Program-made: the position numbers and the translations under genes
From: Paenibacillus sp. HWE-109
Lineage (GTDB): Bacteria > Bacillota > Bacilli > Paenibacillales > NBRC-103111
Reading direction: 5' to 3'
Length of the DNA stretch: 64,000 nt
NCBI RefSeq assembly: GCF_022163125.1
Contig: NZ_CP091881.1
Location: 62,001 to 126,000 of the forward strand
Notes under the pieces: model-generated
The model's database searches: none
The model's input: only the letters and a program-made list of their open reading frames with translations
Told to the model about the DNA's origin: nothing
Part shown: positions 61,611-64,000 of the stretch, piece after piece
Layout of the letters: each line of letters begins with the position of its first letter
How positions within the stretch are numbered: the stretch's first letter is position 1

Positions 61611-62336
61611 ATGCGCAAAGCAATTCAGGACTACCCTATGATTTATCTGGATGCGGGGGACACGTTGCTCACCATTCCAGCGGCTCAAACGATTTTGAAA
61701 CAATATCTGCAACTGCGGTCCGTGGATCGCGATGAATCCCATATCAATGAACTTTTCACCGAAGCTTTTCGTCTTTTTTATTACGTAGATAAGCAGGATA
61801 ATTTCGTTGTTTGCAGTCCGGAATCGGATCGTGAATTCTGGGTTCAGCTATATAAATATGTGCTTCATAAACTAGGGATTCACGAGGAATGGACAGAGGA
61901 AGAGATTTTCGATTGCTGTCATGAACTCTATGATATTTTTACAGCACCGGAGTATTATGAACTATTTGACGATGTGAAACCATTCCTGGAACAGCTGAAA
62001 GAACGAGGCTTTCGAATCGGAATTATCAGTAATTTCGCGCCTACGCTTAAAGCGATTCTGGCAGATAAGGGGATCCTGCATTACTTTGATCCTGTTCTCG
62101 TATCGACTGAGGTGGGACTGGAGAAGCCGGATCCGGCGATCTTCAAGTTGGCTTTGGAGCGGGCCGGCGTAGAGGCTAAGGACGTTCTCTATATCGGTGA
62201 CCATGAGACGAATGATGTTTGGGCGCCAAATCAGGCAGGGATCGATGCGATTCGCATTATCCGCTACTCCTATCATACCGGGGAAGGTATTCGTACCCTG
62301 CTCGAGCTTTTTCAAGATCAACAAGCAATTGGGTAA
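61611..62336 (+). CDS. HAD-superfamily hydrolase, HDHD3/REG-2-like
   Basis: 241 residues. Motif I reads YLDAGDTLLT, i.e. DxGDT with Gly where most HADs have the second Asp, as in REG-2 type members; motif II IISNF, motif III Lys in GLEKPDP, motif IV IGDHETND. The cap is helical, between about residues 25 and 125. Probably a phosphatase of unknown substrate. AAAGGAG precedes ATG 61611. Confidence 0.88.
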   Translation: MRKAIQDYPMIYLDAGDTLLTIPAAQTILKQYLQLRSVDRDESHINELFTEAFRLFYYVDKQDNFVVCSPESDREFWVQLYKYVLHKLGIHEEWTEEEIFDCCHELYDIFTAPEYYELFDDVKPFLEQLKERGFRIGIISNFAPTLKAILADKGILHYFDPVLVSTEVGLEKPDPAIFKLALERAGVEAKDVLYIGDHETNDVWAPNQAGIDAIRIIRYSYHTGEGIRTLLELFQDQQAIG

Positions 62337-62354
62337 GAAAGGATCTGAGAAGTG

Positions 62355-64000
62355 ATGAAGTCATCCATTATGGATGATCCGAAGAAAAAGGAAATCACCA
62401 AAAAACGGCACTTTTCGTTTCGGATCAATATTTTTTTCTTTGTAACATTCGTGTTGTTTTCCGTGTTAATCGTGCGTTTAGCCATTTTACAATTCGTGCA
62501 AGCCAAAGATCTCAAAGCGGCCGAGAATACGAACACGAATCAGACGAACAAAATTGCGCCTATCCGCGGCAATATTTATGATTCAACCAAGTCCCCGCTC
62601 GCTTATACGATCCCTGTGCAGTCTTTATTTTTCAGGATTGAGCCTGGTCAGCAAGATAAGGAAGAAATTATTAACCTTGCACGTCGACTCAAGACGGATG
62701 TTTTTGATAAATACGGCAAAAAGACGGCTGTACAGCCAACACCGGAAGAAATTGTGTTAGCCATGGATTTGGGTTATGACATTAATCAAAATAAAGTAAA
62801 GGACCCCAGCTATTATTGGGTTCCCCGTAAAATCAAGACGGACCTTTCCAAGGAAGAAATTGCGTATTTATTAGAGCATCGCGATGAATTCAAATGGCTT
62901 GAAGTCACAGAAGAAAGTATCCGTACTTACGAAATGGACGATGACGGCACAACGACAATTGCCCCGCAGTTGATCGGATATCTCAATAAATACTCGACAC
63001 AGTCTGCGCAGGAGATGTACAAGGATAATCCGGAAAGCAAAGAATATTTGCCTGCAGAAAATGTTGGTTTTGACGGCATCGAAAGAATGTACCAAGATGA
63101 TTTGCGCGGCAAAAACGGGTACAAAGTGTATCCTGTGAACGCGGCTATGAAAATTATCGGCAGAGCGACAGTAACCAAACCGATCAAAGGCAACAATCTG
63201 TACCTATCAATCAACAAGGATATTCAGAAAACAGCGGAGAAAGCCATTCAAGATCAAATCGCTTTCCTGCATACGCCTTATGCGCGGAATGATGCTTTTA
63301 TCAAATACGGGGCAAATGCGGAGGCTGGTTATGCGGTAGCGATGGAAGTCGATACAGGGCGCATCGTGACGATGGCCAACTTCCCCGACTATGATTCGAA
63401 TGTGTGGACGGGCGGGATTTCCCAGGTCAATTTGGATAAGGTAGGATCTTTCATCGCAAATGGATCGATTACTACAGCCTATCCGAAATATACCGATAAA
63501 GAACGGCCGAAGCACCCATCTTCCATCGTGTTCATGGGATCAACCATTAAGCCGTTGTCGGTACTAATCGGTTTAACGGAGAAACTGATTACGCCTGCGA
63601 ATCAATATTATAACGATACCGGAACATTTACGTTCGGTAAAACGGGATCGACGAGCTCAATCTCAAATTCCGGGAAAGTGGCATACGGCAATCTGGATGC
63701 CGCTGGCTCTATCGAGCATTCCTCGAATACGTATATGTCGGCCAAAGTGGGCATTCCCTTCTATTCGAAGTATGGCGGGGAGAACGTCAAAGTCACCGAT
63801 AAATGGGCGGAATACTTAGCCAAGTTCGGGATTGGCGTTAAAACCGGAAGCGGATTGCCGAGTGAGAACGCAGGCTCTAACGACTTTGTGAAAAATGCCA
63901 AAAAAGATAGCTATCAGTCTGCCATGGTTTACGCTTCATGGGGGCAAAACGAGAAGACGACCACACTGCAGCTGGCTCAATTCGCGGCTACATTAGCAAG
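62355..64000 (+). CDS. Class B penicillin-binding protein, 3' end outside window
   Basis: ATG 62355 opens a frame that runs off the window (548 codons). One membrane anchor (residues 25-48) is followed by the PBP dimerisation domain (QTNKIAPIRGNIYD, ENVGFDGIERMYQDDLRGKNGYKV), then the transpeptidase domain with S-x-x-K at Ser396 (GSTIKPLS) and SxN at 456-458 (SSNTYM). The KTG motif lies beyond the window. It crosslinks peptidoglycan, as PBP2 types do in cell elongation or sporulation. Confidence 0.92.
   Translation, partial: MKSSIMDDPKKKEITKKRHFSFRINIFFFVTFVLFSVLIVRLAILQFVQAKDLKAAENTNTNQTNKIAPIRGNIYDSTKSPLAYTIPVQSLFFRIEPGQQDKEEIINLARRLKTDVFDKYGKKTAVQPTPEEIVLAMDLGYDINQNKVKDPSYYWVPRKIKTDLSKEEIAYLLEHRDEFKWLEVTEESIRTYEMDDDGTTTIAPQLIGYLNKYSTQSAQEMYKDNPESKEYLPAENVGFDGIERMYQDDLRGKNGYKVYPVNAAMKIIGRATVTKPIKGNNLYLSINKDIQKTAEKAIQDQIAFLHTPYARNDAFIKYGANAEAGYAVAMEVDTGRIVTMANFPDYDSNVWTGGISQVNLDKVGSFIANGSITTAYPKYTDKERPKHPSSIVFMGSTIKPLSVLIGLTEKLITPANQYYNDTGTFTFGKTGSTSSISNSGKVAYGNLDAAGSIEHSSNTYMSAKVGIPFYSKYGGENVKVTDKWAEYLAKFGIGVKTGSGLPSENAGSNDFVKNAKKDSYQSAMVYASWGQNEKTTTLQLAQFAATLA

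Overview
The window looks like chromosomal DNA of a spore-forming, Paenibacillus-like Firmicute. Two alpha/beta-type SASP genes, gerQ, yunB, lytH and ylbJ mark a sporulating Bacillales genome. GTG and TTG starts behind strong Shine-Dalgarno sequences are common, base composition is moderate, and lipA-lytH-yunB keep the neighbourhood known from Bacillus. No tRNA, rRNA, prophage or CRISPR array was seen. The window cuts one gene at each end (an MBL-fold hydrolase at base 1 and a class B penicillin-binding protein at base 64000).

Region 1-5.4 kb is a minus-strand ABC importer of the FbpABC/AfuABC type, translationally coupled to an MBL-fold hydrolase and facing a LysR-type regulator across an operator-like region with three identical half-sites. 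Region 5.5-8.1 kb holds two tandem secreted paralogues whose shared domain has the motif layout of the CYTH/triphosphate-tunnel fold; the second adds fibronectin III and carbohydrate-binding modules. Region 8.1-10.5 kb is a repeat-rich island: a 12-bp A/G-rich array, a GTT microsatellite, an IS1595-like protein that lacks recognisable catalytic aspartates, and a 62-bp minisatellite.

Region 10.5-18.5 kb: yunB, lytH, the nickel-pincer cofactor genes larE-larB-larC1 with the second half of LarC encoded separately and convergently, lipA, yutD, NAD kinase and a PilZ protein. Region 18.5-31 kb: glucan phosphorylase, ylbJ, a truncated globin, a GGDEF protein, small zinc-ribbon and YycC-like proteins, oligoendopeptidase F, a chemotaxis-type receptor, a SASP and an RNase H with an N-terminal hybrid-binding domain. 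Region 31-40 kb: a sugar-type ABC importer, ilvD, a 35-bp minisatellite, a permease with a very His-rich loop and a T-box controlled trpS. Region 40-46 kb: second SASP, an oxidoreductase-ECF41 sigma pair with a matching promoter, a YfhP-like membrane protein, gerQ and an orphan response regulator.

Region 46-56 kb is a nitrogen-scavenging island: urtABCDE (urea import, minus strand) and ureABCFGD (urease, plus strand) diverge from a control region with two perfect TGTNA-N7-TNACA (GlnR/TnrA-type) boxes. Imported urea would be hydrolysed by the nickel enzyme; ureE is absent. Region 56-64 kb: ctaB and a Sco-type copper chaperone for cytochrome oxidase assembly, a Toprim protein, an MFS transporter, a three-gene membrane cluster ending in a CvpA-like/transglutaminase fusion, a HAD phosphatase and the start of a class B PBP.

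The most unusual observations are the secreted CYTH-like pair, the catalytically degenerate IS1595-like gene between two tandem arrays, the strand-split LarC, the His-rich repeat permease and the ECF41 promoter/regulon unit.
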